From positions 264,937 to 323,532 of the forward strand of contig PJRA01000030.1 in the NCBI GenBank assembly GCA_016987375.1: a stretch of 58,596 nucleotides of DNA, written 5' to 3'. How positions within the stretch are numbered: position 1 is the stretch's first letter; each line of letters begins with the position of its first letter. The stretch comes from Brachionus koreanus (taxonomy: Eukaryota > Rotifera > Eurotatoria > Ploima > Brachionidae). The notes below the pieces were generated by a model. The model had not been told where the DNA came from, ran no database searches, and was given only the letters and a program-made list of their open reading frames with translations. A program made the translations under genes and the position numbers. Shown here piece after piece: positions 9,726 to 21,057 of this stretch.

Positions 9726-12700
9726 CTAGTCTTGAGAATTGGCGTTTTCATCAAATGGTAAAAAATCTATTTCACTATTAATACGATCATCAATACTTTC
9801 TACATCAACAAAAACTTCGGCATCTGAACCTGATCTAGGCGAATTTTTATGCTTGACTATTTCACCCATTGGAAAATTTTTTTTCTTTTTAGCTGGCAGA
9901 ACCGAACCAGATGCCTTAACAGCATTCAAATTTTTATTAATCTGATTAGTTGCTATTTTTTTTACAGGATTTGGTTTGGTTTTTTTTACCGGTGCCGAAT
10001 TGGTCTCGATTCCTTCATTGGTACGACTTGTGCCAGCATTTGATTCATTATCAGTAAATGTATCCATGCTTACTGAGGAAGCATGTCTTATCGGTGCTTG
10101 GTTAACATGAAAAGCTAACGCAATCTGATCTTCTAAATTTTGAAATTTTTTCCTATAATCAGGAATGTCACAGGCCTCTTTACACGTATCCAACAATTTT
10201 TGAGCGGTTTTTGTGTATACATTGTCAATACCATTATACAAGACACAATTCGAATACAAAAGCTCAAAGTCATTTATAAAGTCTTCTCTTGATTTGTACT
10301 TTTTAGTTGTTATTTTCTAAAATAAACAATAAAATTTTTAAATTTAATAATTCTCAAAATTTTAAAATTATAAAAATTTTTTTTTTTCAAAACTTACTTG
10401 CTTAATAGTTTCTAAATCGATTGGATTTTTGACAATATCATAATAGTCCTTATACTTGGCCTTATTGACAGGCTTCAAAAACGAAAAAGAATTCTCCACT
10501 TGCATAATAAATTGTTCATACAATTGGTCAAACAAATAATTAAGCACTATTAGACTATTTTCGTCTAGTAAAGGATTAATAGCCTTTTCCAGTCTAACAA
10601 ATTGATCTTGTTTCTCTTTTATTCTTAGTTCACATAGCTGATAGATCATCTCAGCCGATTGTGTTATAATACTATTTGATCCATTGTAAATTCGGCTATT
10701 ATTTGTCAATAGTTGCATGTCGTCCAAAAACGACTGTCTATCTTTGTACATTTTTTCGTTAATTTTTTTTCGTATTTTTTGCAAATCGATGGGATTTTTT
10801 ACCACCTTGTAATAATCAGGCACTTTTTTGGGATTGACGGGCAAGACAAACGGTTGTGCTTCGGACAAATCTCTTAGCTCGTTGACTATATTTTCGAGCA
10901 AAGTTGACATGCTAACTAAAGGATCGACGTGTCGTCGATCGACTTTTTTCTGCGGCTTGACCAAATAGTCACACGAGTTCTGAGTGCTGGTTTTGCGTTT
11001 AGGCTGTTGTGCATTTGTTGTCGGTGTCGATTTTGAACTTTGGGTCGGTTGTGTCTGTGTCTGTTGTTGTTGCATCAATTGTTGTTGTAAGGCGAGCAAA
11101 AATTGCTGCTGGTCGAAAAAATTAGCAAACTGCGATGCCGCAGCCAATGCAGCCATTTCAAGTGGATTTTGTTGCAACTGCTGCAATTGTTCCTGAATCG
11201 ATAATTGCTGCTGTTGCTGTTGTTGTTGCTGCTGTTGTTGTAATTTTTGCTGCTTTTTAGCAGTATTTTGTTTAGGTACTTTTTTTTGCGCATCTGTCAC
11301 TTCTTCCATTTGAAAATCGCTTTCATTAGTAAGCTTCTCCTTTGGTATAGTTAGGACAATCGATTGTTGCTCGCTGGCTTGATTGTCCGGTTTGACTGGC
11401 TTGATTTTTATCTTTGGTGTTTGCTTGTCTTGTTCAATCAATTCGCTAGTATTGTTTGAATTAGCATCAAAGTTTTCTATGCCAGTTTTGTTTTCATTTT
11501 CAATCATTTTTTTGGTGCGATATTTTTTCTTGGCCGGCGAGCCCCCCTCGTCACTGTTAAGAGCCATTTTAATAGCTTTCTTCTGAATAATGAGCTTGGT
11601 GCCTTCGACTTTTGCCAGACCGGAACTGCCCCCAGCCTCGCCTCCGCTTTGTTGCTGCTGTTCATTTACCTTTTTTCGCTTTACGTATTTTCTTTTTTGA
11701 GGCTGTTGCGGTGTGTCACGTGACTTGTCCTCTTCGCCGCTCGAATACTGAAGCGATGATTTTATAAAAAATTTTTTAGCCTCAGGCGAAGATAAAATCG
11801 AGTTATCGAGCTTGGTCTTTCGGTTAAGGCCGGTTTTGTTGTATTTTCTGACCTTTGGTGCGCCCTCTTCTCCATTCCGAGCTTCGTAGCGCTTTACTCG
11901 TCTCAGCTGTTCTTGCAGTCGGCGTCTTTCTTTGCGCAATTGTTCCTTTTCATTTTCGTCCAAAGCAAAAGCCTTTTGAATAAATTCTTCGTCTCTTGTG
12001 GTACGAATTTTGACATAGGCATCGATTACCAGCGAATTAGTGACTGTTTCTACTTTTGTAAACACTTGGCCAGATTCCTCATCGCGATAAGTTCGAGTTA
12101 TCTTTAGTATACGTTGCATGTTCGGATTTTGATCTTTTTTTTCATTTTCACCCTTTTTCTCGTTGGCCTCGTTCATTATAATTGTCTTAAGCTCGGACGA
12201 TGATTTATCGTCGCTTTTTTTTTGCTCTTTGCTAAGGTTGCTTTCAAGCATTGATTCTAGATTTTTACCCATTTCATCTACGTCCGAATCTTCGTCAAGA
12301 TCTTCGGAATCATCAGTGGATAAGTATTCTTCACTGGCTAGATTTCGATTTTGCAATTCGAACAATCGTTGACACTCGTCCTTGAATTTGTCGTGAGCGT
12401 CCGACTGAGAGTACTTGTTTCCTCTGGCGAATTTGGACAGAGCAGCTCCGTCACCCTCTTTGGCCTTCTGAGTCGACATGGTACGCACCACATCAATAAT
12501 TTCCCATCGCTTTAGTTTTTTTATATCAGCTTCGGGCACGCCATAGCTGGCAAGTAATTCTTTTGCTTGGCTTAGATGAAGTTTCCTCAAGTCGGCATCA
12601 GTGCCGGTGACAGTTCGTTTAGTTTGTGGCTGTGGTGAATTAACACTGTCGTTGTTTTTGTCTTTATTTTCATCGTCGTCTTTGTTCTTGATAGCTTGAC

Positions 12701-15700
12701 GCACATAGGAAAATCCTTCTCCTCTGCCTGTAGGATCAGCTACTCCGTTTATTTGAAGCAAGCATTTTCCTTTGATGGCATCCAAGTAGGCACGGGTTGT
12801 GTGCCACGGCGCATTTTTGACTTCGTCATCGATTTTTGAATTCTCTTCATCATCGTCGTCGCTAGCCCAGAAATTTTTTTCGCCATAACCGGCATCTTTG
12901 AGACGTTGTTCAGCGGCAAGCATTGAATAGTATGCACAGCACTGTTCCGGTGCTATTAGACTTCGAACTTCTTCATCAGTGGGTAGGCGAATGTCTTCTT
13001 TTAAAATCCACCAGTTTGTGTCTGATTTTCCTAGAAAAAAGAATATTTGTTTTAAAAATTTTATTCAAAATTAAAGAGCTATTTAGCTAGATAAAGCCAG
13101 TTTATGATCTTAATTTAAAATATAAATAAAAAATTATTTATTTATTTTTTTTTTTAATTGAAAAATTTTCTAATTTTATTTTTTCATCTCTATTTTTTTG
13201 ATTTCATTTCAGAAAATTTTAAAAATAAAAAATTTTTATTAATATTTCCTATTTATTTTAAATTTTGATCAGATCAGAACCTGAGTGCTTTTAGTTTTTT
13301 TAGTTCAAATTTTTTAGACCTTAATCACTGAGAATTTAAATAATTCTAGAATCAAAACATTGAACTCAGAATGATTTTTTTTAAAAGGATAAATCAAGTT
13401 TTTTTTTTTTTTAAATCCAAAAAAGAGTTGTCTAAATTACTTGAGGTTTAATTAGAATTTAATTTTTTATCTAATTCAAAATTATGAAAAATTTTTTTAG
13501 ATTGAAAATTTAAACATTGTATGAATTTCTAATACAAATTGAACAAAAATTCCTCATTTTTTGATCTATTAAAATTTACTAAAATAAATTTTTGTTTTTG
13601 ATAAATTCAAATCTTGGCAACATGAAGTTTAGTACGATTGGACTATTGTACTATTGGGTTAGAAATTAATTTCCAGGCTGAGTTTTTTACAGCGGATGTA
13701 CAAATTTATGTACAGAGTGTACATGAAGCTTTTTTTTGGTAGAATGAAATATTTTTTATTCTGATGGACCCTCATGTTTCAAATATAGAGGCTAAAATTT
13801 TTTTTCTTTTTTTTAATAAACTACTAGTACGATTGGTTATTTTGCTAAAATAGAAGTTTGTACACAATGTACAATATTTTTTGTACCAAATTTTTGATAA
13901 CCCTTGAATCGTACAAATTTTTACTATTCAAAGTAATTATAATAAAAAAATAAAAATGTTTTTTTTTTTAAATTTTAAGGGGGTCTAAAATTTTTACTCA
14001 GGTTGGGTATATAAAAAAAGTATGTGTTGAATCGTTAGCTTTTTTCATCACGAATAGTACTGGAATCGTACAGTACAATGGTACTATACTTCATGTTGCC
14101 TCAAATCTTATCTTTGTTTAATTTTTTGTCTTTTTTTTTGCATGAAAAAAATATTCTAGGCAAAAAAGGTGCAATAGAGTGCAACATCTTTTCTTTTTTA
14201 TTTTTAAACATTTTATTTTCAGTAAATTTTGATAAATGAAAAAAGGAAGAACTTTTTTTCATTCTGAATTTGAATTTTACTTAACCATTCTAATTAAAGT
14301 TCATAAAATTAGATTTTAGAATGCTTATCATTTCTTCAATTTAATAGATAAAGTACTGTTTTATTAGATTGAATTTTGTATGTCAAATAATCCCAGTCAT
14401 ATTTATGCATACAATAAACTGAATTTTCCTATCATTTTTGATATAAATGATAAAAATTTTTTTGGGCTAGGGGGGTCTGAAGTTTAGCCGACTTAGTAAA
14501 AGTTGATCTTCTTCGAGAGTCAATTAGTAATGAAAGTCAATATAAAATATGTTGTTTCTACACACCGTTTGATAGATAAATGATTTTTCTACAATTTGAT
14601 GTGATTTTTAAATATTTTTTTTATTTTTTAATAAAAATTTAGGCTAAAAAAAAGGAAATTTTTAGGCAATTTTTTAGTTTTTTTGGATCTACTTTTTTGT
14701 TTACCCCTAAATACCCACTTTTTTATACATATTCTGAAACGAGAGAAAATTCTGAACAACTTGTCGGTCTTATTTTTAAATTTTAGATCTAGTCAAAGCT
14801 AATCTGTCTATTTAAGACCTAGGGCTTTTCGGAATAATTTAGCTGGCCAATTTTTGTCCATCAAGATACAGTAAATTTACTGTCGTATGCTCAAATTTTT
14901 TGCAGTCTCAAACCATTCATCATTTTTAACATTTTTTAAAAATTTTTCTACTTTTTTTCAACTTAATTTTGAATTTTCCACGGTTGCATGACCGCTCGAC
15001 AGAAAGTTACCCGTTTCAATTTAGGACGGTTTTAAATGGTTCAACAACAACCGGATAATTTTTTTTACGAAGGAAAAAAAAATTATCGAGAATTAATAAT
15101 TAAGAATTAATTTTCAAAATAGAAAATTTTTAAAATTAAAGAAAACACAAAAAAAATAGAAAAAGAGTTGATTAAAAGAAAAGTGTTTTTACTGCATAAG
15201 CTAAAATTTTAAGAAATTATGGCCTATTGACTTTAAAATTGATCTACTTATCTAATCATATAAAATTCTACATACCAGTTCGTCTAAAATCAGCACAAAT
15301 TTTCAAGCGTTTTCGAATGCTATTCTCAGGCAAAGTAGGAAACGCTTTTTTAACATCTTCCATTTTGATTCGCTTGGGCACATCTTGACTCTCATTGAAA
15401 AGCCTAACCAAATAAGCCTGCAGAAAGTCTTTTAAGAAAGAGTTTGACCTTTTTGAATTGGGACCTGGCACTTCAATCAACGGACACTCTTGTCCGACAA
15501 CAAACAAATTCTGTATGTCACCACGAATGACATAGCCAGAAGATTTGCTCTTAATGACCAAAAAGTCCTGGCTAGGTATTCTGTGCCGATAAATCGGTGC
15601 TCTAAACATACCATTTTCAAAGGCCATTAGACTTTCGCCAGGCTTCAAAACTCCCAAAAAGGGACTTGAGGTCACATAAACCAAGTCTCCGTACTCCCCG

Positions 15701-17535
15701 TTCTGTGGACCTTCGTCTTTGCTAAATTTTTTCTTATAGAAATTTCTTATTCTCGTTGCCATGCCAGGTTGCATCATCAAAGGAGGAAATTGCTCACTAT
15801 ACTCGGCCAAAATAAAATGACAATTATCAGAGGCCGTCAAATCGCCAATAGATCTAATCTGGTTTATTTCAATTGGCGCAATCGGCTGAGGCTGTGTAAA
15901 CGACTTAGGAAATTCAAGCTTAAGCTCTTGTTTGCCAAATTTTTTCAACAAACTATTTACACTAATCAACGAGCTTGTTTCATTAGGCAGAAATCGTCTT
16001 AGAGGCATGCGGTGAAAATTACGCAATTTACCCACACTTAGATGAGTTGGAAAAAATTGCGGATGAAGATCAAGAGCGCATTGAGCATGATGCATCGCTA
16101 GACTAGACGAAACATGCTTGCTGTTCTGAGCGCCTTGTTCGCTGCTTATCTGCTTCGGATTATAATACTCATCATTTGATATATTCCAAATGCTTTTGGG
16201 CTCTTGATTTTGCGAAATTTCAGCTTCATGATTTTCATGTTCGATTACTTCAAGAGCTTTTTTACTCGGCTTTGTTCGCTCATATTTCCTGTGCTCTCTA
16301 GGCTCTTCTTCTTTTTGAACTGGCTTTTCGACCACCACATCTTCGGGCACTCCAAGCAACAAATTATCATCATTGGGATCAATCAAAAACTCTTTTGGCC
16401 TCAAATCATCCAATTTAACATCATTCTCTGCATCTATAATTATATTCTTTTCCCAATCGTTTAACAAATCATAGTTCTCATTTGGAAATATTGAATTCCA
16501 CTGATTTTGTTTCGATTTTGTATTATTAACTGGAGCATTAGGAACCGATTGATCTTTATACATGTTTATAAAGTCGGTTTTTTTGCCAAGAATTTTAGAC
16601 TGATAAGAGCCTAGCGTACGATGTTCACTTGATGGCACCCAACTCGCCAATTTAATTCGTTCATTGACTATTTCTGAATTTGTTTTATTTGTTGTACTAT
16701 TTACATCAATAATTATGTTTTCTTCCCAATTAGTGGTGTTTATAAGCAAAAATTTATTTTCCTTTATTACTTTATTTATGTCCAAGTCGTTTAGCTTTAG
16801 GTGCAGGCCCTCTTGTTCTTTTTTGCTCTCATTAGTTTCGGGTTCTTCTTGCTCGTCATCGTCCTTCTCCTCCTCGTCTTCATCATCATCTTCAGTTTTG
16901 TTTTTTTTCTTCAACTTTTTTAATTCTTTTTTCTTTTTTTCTATTAGGGAATCGATATTATACATTTTGTACCAAAAGGAGCCTGGTCCTTGTTCCCATT
17001 GTTTTTTAATATGAGCTTCATTGAACTCGCTGTCGTTGTCTACTTTGTCAGACTTGTTTACATCGTCGATAATGTAGGGTTTAAGAAAGTTTATTTCATC
17101 GTTTTGTTCAAATTCGAGCTCGTCTTCATTAATTTTAATTTCCTCTTTTGGTTTTTCAGGCACAGGATCAATATCCGATTGCTTATCAGGTTGAGGATTT
17201 TTGTTCAAATCAAATTCGCCTTCAAAAAGCTTGAAAACGTCGTCTTGATCGTTTTTTGGATCTGATGTTAGACTTTTGTCTTGTTCTGTTTTGGCTTTGC
17301 GTCGTTTTCGTGTTCCTCTCCAGATTTTTGGCAAGCATGTTGTTCGACCGATTCCAAATAGCTTGGAAAATCTGAGCACTGAGTCGTATTTGAATTCCGG
17401 GAAAAGGTCAGTCACTGTTTTGCCATTGTAAGTCTTGGGAAGTATGTACACTGATTCGAGATTATTTTGAGCGTTTAATCCGGCTGATAAAGCGGCAAAT
17501 TGATTTTTTTCTTGTTCAGATTCAAAATTTGACAT
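9726..17535 (-). CDS. TAF1: Transcription initiation factor TFIID subunit 1 (TAF1)
   Basis: Exons on the minus strand are 15276-17535, 10398-13030 and 9726-10316 (GT-AG, phases 1 and 0), giving 1827 aa. This is the scaffold subunit of TFIID, which binds TBP, TAF7 and acetylated histones at Pol II promoters. Exon 1 ends in the TAF1 central core (HPQFFPTHLSVGKLRNFHR, GDLTASDNCHF, FRRTG). The core continues into exon 2 (NWWILKEDIRLP, PEQCCAYYS, GVADPTGRGEGFSYV, KKLKRWEIIDVVRTMST). Two bromodomains follow at about residues 1478-1540 and 1594-1680, each with the YNG acetyl-lysine Asn; the second is split by the last intron. Oddities are a 12-Gln tract (about 1350) in a Q-rich insert and no C2HC zinc knuckle between the RRVKR and KVEGTK blocks. 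ATG 17535 was chosen over an in-frame upstream ATG (17604) because the intervening codons look like A/T-rich leader. Confidence 0.94.
11205..11240 (-). repeat. Polyglutamine-coding CAG/CAA tract in TAF1
   Basis: Twelve consecutive Gln codons, a mix of CAA and CAG, lie inside a wider Q-rich insert (about 11040-11245) just before the first bromodomain. The mixed codons suggest a fairly stable tract rather than a pure trinucleotide expansion. Human TAF1 has no such insert at this position, from family knowledge. Confidence 0.85.
13616..14100. mobile_element. MITE with about 30-bp TIRs and 9-bp target duplication, in the TAF1 intron
   Basis: The ends are inverted copies beginning GGCAACATGAAGT, with about 27 of 31 positions matching. 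They are flanked by a perfect 9-bp direct repeat TCAAATCTT (13607-13615 and 14101-14109). The 485-bp interior has no ORF. It holds several copies of TAGTAC, GTACAAA and TGTACA motifs that could be subterminal transposase sites. A 9-bp duplication is typical of Mutator-like elements (8-9 bp for Merlin), so the superfamily is only suggested. It lies in the 2245-bp TAF1 intron (13031-15275) and has not disrupted coding. Confidence 0.82.
14101..15275. other. Remainder of TAF1 intron 1
   Basis: Non-coding. A purine block TAGGGGGGTCTGAAG around 14467 resembles, in reverse orientation, the CCCCCCTA block near 42284, and a weaker copy AAGGGGGTCTAAAA lies near 13978. These may be fragments of one dispersed repeat family. 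The far end provides the donor (15274-15275) of TAF1 intron 1. Confidence 0.3.
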
Positions 17536-17769
17536 TTTTTTTATATTTGTTTTTTTATGTTTATTATTTTTGTATAAAAATTTAAAAAAAAATTTTTTTT
17601 TCAAAGTTAAATTAACTTTTGAACATACCTATATTTATAGTAAAAAATTTCAACATCACTTTAAATTAATAATAAAATTTCACTTAAATTTTTTTAAAAC
17701 AACTATTAAAGTAGAGTTAGGTATTTAATTAAAGATTAATGATGTGCTTCTAAACTTTTATGCATAAAT

Positions 17770-17900
17770 AATTGATTGACTTTATTATGGTCTTCATTTT
17801 CTTTCAAAGAAATTTCAAAGTACATTTGGCTGAATATAACAATTTTCTTTCAATTTTTTTAGCTGAGTGTAAAATCGAATTTTCATGTATTTTTAATCAA
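17770..17900 (+). repeat. Dispersed repeat copy (partner at 27245-27345)
   Basis: Both loci share, in the same orientation, a TTGATTGAC start, then TTATGGTC. Both then have a longer block that reads TTTCAATTTTTTTAGCT, then AGTGTAAAATCGAATT. This copy has about 40 extra nt between the blocks. The partner begins exactly at the edge of an assembly gap. The AATTTTTTTAG inside it also looks like a splice acceptor. Family unknown. Confidence 0.45.
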
Positions 17901-19436
17901 TTTGAAGGAGAGAGTTAGTTATATTAACGATAAATTTTTATCTAATCAATTATTTCAACAAAATTTAATGTTATTATGTTTTCCTAAAAAAATCATATGA
18001 ACAAAAATCGAATAAAAGGATATAAAAGAAAAACTTGAAGTAAAAAATATTTTAAAGTAAGTAAAGCAGGATAATTAATTTTCTTTTTAAATAAACATGA
18101 GATTAAAGGTAAACATTTTTTTTCATCCATAAAATAACAACCAATGTATTTTTCACTAAATATAAATTAAATTCTAATTTTTAATTAATAAAAAAAATTA
18201 ATAAAATAATAATAATGAAAATTTAAAAAAAAAAAAAATTATTTAAGCGATTACTCTTTGCCAGTGTTGTAGTTTTTGAACAGCTCATTTAAAAAAAAGG
18301 AAAATTTTTTCAATTAAAAAGACGGGATGATTTTGAAAAAAAAATTATTTTATTGAATTACTAGATTGAGTCAGGTGAATTTAAATTTAACAAAAGTCTA
18401 AAAAAATTTTAATATATAAAACATACTGATTTTCTTAAAATAGAAAAAGAATTTTTTCAAAATTTGGATAATAAATAAATTTTTTTTTACAAAACTTGTC
18501 TTTAAATTAAATAATTTTATTTTATATGATAATAATAATAATATTTGAATTTTTTAATCATCCTTGCGAAATGAGGACTTTAATATTAATTGATATTATA
18601 TTGGAATGGTTTTGTTTATTCTAAGATAAATTTTATTTAATTGAATTTCACATAATGATTATTGAAAGTTTTTTTTCAAAAAATTTCAGAAATTTTTTAT
18701 CTTAAACATTTATTTTGATAAAAAGTTGCATTACTAGCTTCTAATTCAAGCAAATGTGAATAAAAAATAAAAATGAATTATGCGAATCATTTTGAATATT
18801 TGATTATGCCTAAAAGATGGATCTAGATATCGGGATCCTTAAAAAAATCTTGGATATTTAATCAAATTTTTTAGAAAAATTCTGAATATTTTTTGATTGT
18901 TCATTTTTATTTCATTTTTTAATTTAAAAAAAAAAACCCTCTTGGGTGATGTAAAAAATGATTTTTTATTTATCCATTTATTCACATCCGACGAGATTAA
19001 AGGCTGATATTAGATTCATAAAACATTTTTTTGTCGGAGAAGATAACCTTTATAACTAATAGTTAGACGGCAATCTTTAAATGACTAGTTGATTTTGAAT
19101 TAAATCAAAATGTCTTATAAATCTGGTTCAAAGTAAACACTTACGTTGAGTCATAAAATTTTGCGTTTTCTAAAAGGTTGGATATTTTTTATTTTAGTAT
19201 CTTTGTAATTCTTAAACTTTAAGTCAAATTATATGTTTAAAATATTATCAAATGATCTTTATAAATCACAATAGACAATTTCTAATCACCTTAATTTGGT
19301 TAACAGACATTGCCTAGTTGTTCTTCGTGATTTGACAGTCAACAAAGCATTGAAATTTGTAGGAAACCGCTTAAAAATAAACGGTTTTAAGACAGATCAT
19401 TACTTTTAAAGATAAGTGGATATATTTTTAAAATCA

Positions 19437-19563
19437 ATGGTTGGGTCGATCTCAATCAGCTCACCAAGTTTTGAAAAGAGGAAGCTGGTGGTGTGAGTTT
19501 GGTGGAATGGTTCCTTTGGACTGGTTCCGAACAATAGTGCTTTGAATGCAGAACTTTATTCAG
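19437..19563 (+). pseudogene. Possible Tc1/mariner transposase catalytic-region relic
   Basis: The stretch stands out by composition. One frame reads VWWNGSFGLVP followed by ALNAELYSE, similar in spacing to the VMVWGCFSxxGxGPL and MNAExY blocks of Tc1 transposases. A neighbouring frame reads GWVDLNQLTKF upstream. Stops and frameshifts interrupt it, and no catalytic Asp motif can be fixed. The assignment is weak and could be coincidence. Confidence 0.28.
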
Positions 19564-21057
19564 AATAAAAATAATGAATGTATGGCTATTGGATCCAAAA
19601 ACGGTGAATGGTACAAGGGAACTATGATAGATAACTATAGGCTATAGACTATAATATTTTTTATTTGAAGTAATTATTCAAAACACAAAAAATTTTTTTG
19701 TTCAAATAAATTATGAGAAGTCTTATTTGTAAGGAAAAATTCCTTTATACAAAATAGATTAAATCTATTATCAGAGCACATGGTTTTGTATACAAGTGAA
19801 CTCTAGGAAAAAAAAATTATTTATCAATTGCTTAGAATATGAAATAGTAAAATTATTGATTGAATTTAGTCATAATAATATAGATATTCGTTTAGGAGAC
19901 TGTGTAAAATTTATGATTAACAAAATCTCTTATCGAATGGAATCTAATTAATGTTTTACTATAAGTTGATTTCTGTATTAGGTGAAAACATTTTGTCTAA
20001 AGATTGAAGTAAAATTTGAATTGAATTGATTAGAGAATTAAATTCTTAAATTTTCTTTTTTAATAAACAAATTTTTTATTATTTCCATGGGACTTAAATT
20101 TCAAACAATAAATAAAAAAAAATATTGATTGTTTTATTGATAAATTAACAAAAAAAAAAACAAAACGCAAAATTTTTAACTTATCTTAATTATATTGTGA
20201 AAATCTTATTTATAAAATTAAAAATTAATTTAATATTTATTCAATTCTAATTTCACTTAAAATTTACCTATTTTTTATAATAAAATTTAAAAATCTCAAA
20301 AAAAAAAGAAGCTAAAACCTATTAAAATACTTAAATTCAAATTTATTTTTTATTTCATGATTAGTTCAGCTCATAGTCTACATTTAATTCATCAATTTTT
20401 CAAATTATATTTTCTTTAAAAAAAAATCGAGAATTCAAATTATTAAATTTAATAATAAAATTCCAAAGAGTTTTTAGTTTTCATTTAAAAACATTCTTTT
20501 TTTGAGTTGGCCATGTTACACTTCAATTAAATTTATAGAAACTAAATATTTAAAAAAATTTGAAATTTATTCTGAATAAAATAAGACAAAATAAGCTTTA
20601 TTTTGTATTTTAATAAATATAATTTTTCAAATAAAACAAAACTTAATTAGTTTTGAATAAATCATCAATTATTTAAGAAAAAATATAATTTACAAAAGGA
20701 TGAAAATTGACGTTTATTTTAGGAAAATTGAGAAATTAAAATAATAACATGTGAAAGATTTTACATTGTGTATTTGTCTTCACAAAAAAAAATAAAAAAA
20801 TCACGAACCAAGTAAATGTCATTAATAAGTTAAAATGTATTCCGAGAATCATTTTGAGTATTCTGTATTCTCTAATATCAAATACCTAGATTCCAATAAT
20901 TTTGGAACTTTACTTAAAATAGAACTTGATACCTTAAGGTTAAAATGAAACACAAAGGAATCGAAAGACATTTTAATCTTAGGGTAAATAAAAGAATTTT
21001 CTAGTATTTAAATAAGATTCAAGATAAAATTTTTTTACAAATTATTTTTAAAGAAAA

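Larger units (their letters stand above)
17536..21057. other. 3.5-kb AT-rich intergenic region
   Basis: It contains the 5' side of TAF1 and the upstream region of the secreted repeat-protein gene. Two structures can be supported: a dispersed repeat at 17770-17900 matching 27245-27345, and a possible transposase relic at 19437-19563. Nothing else is gene-like. Confidence 0.5.

Noticed and set aside
11075..11293. Asn/Ser-rich open frame on the TAF1 strand in another frame
   Set aside because: Frame-shifted reading of the polyglutamine CAA/CAG tract.
17536..17604. TAF1 start at the upstream in-frame ATG (23 extra residues)
   Set aside because: The extra residues are Lys/Phe/Asn from A/T-rich leader; the MSNFESEQEK start fits better. 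Not excluded without 5' mapping.
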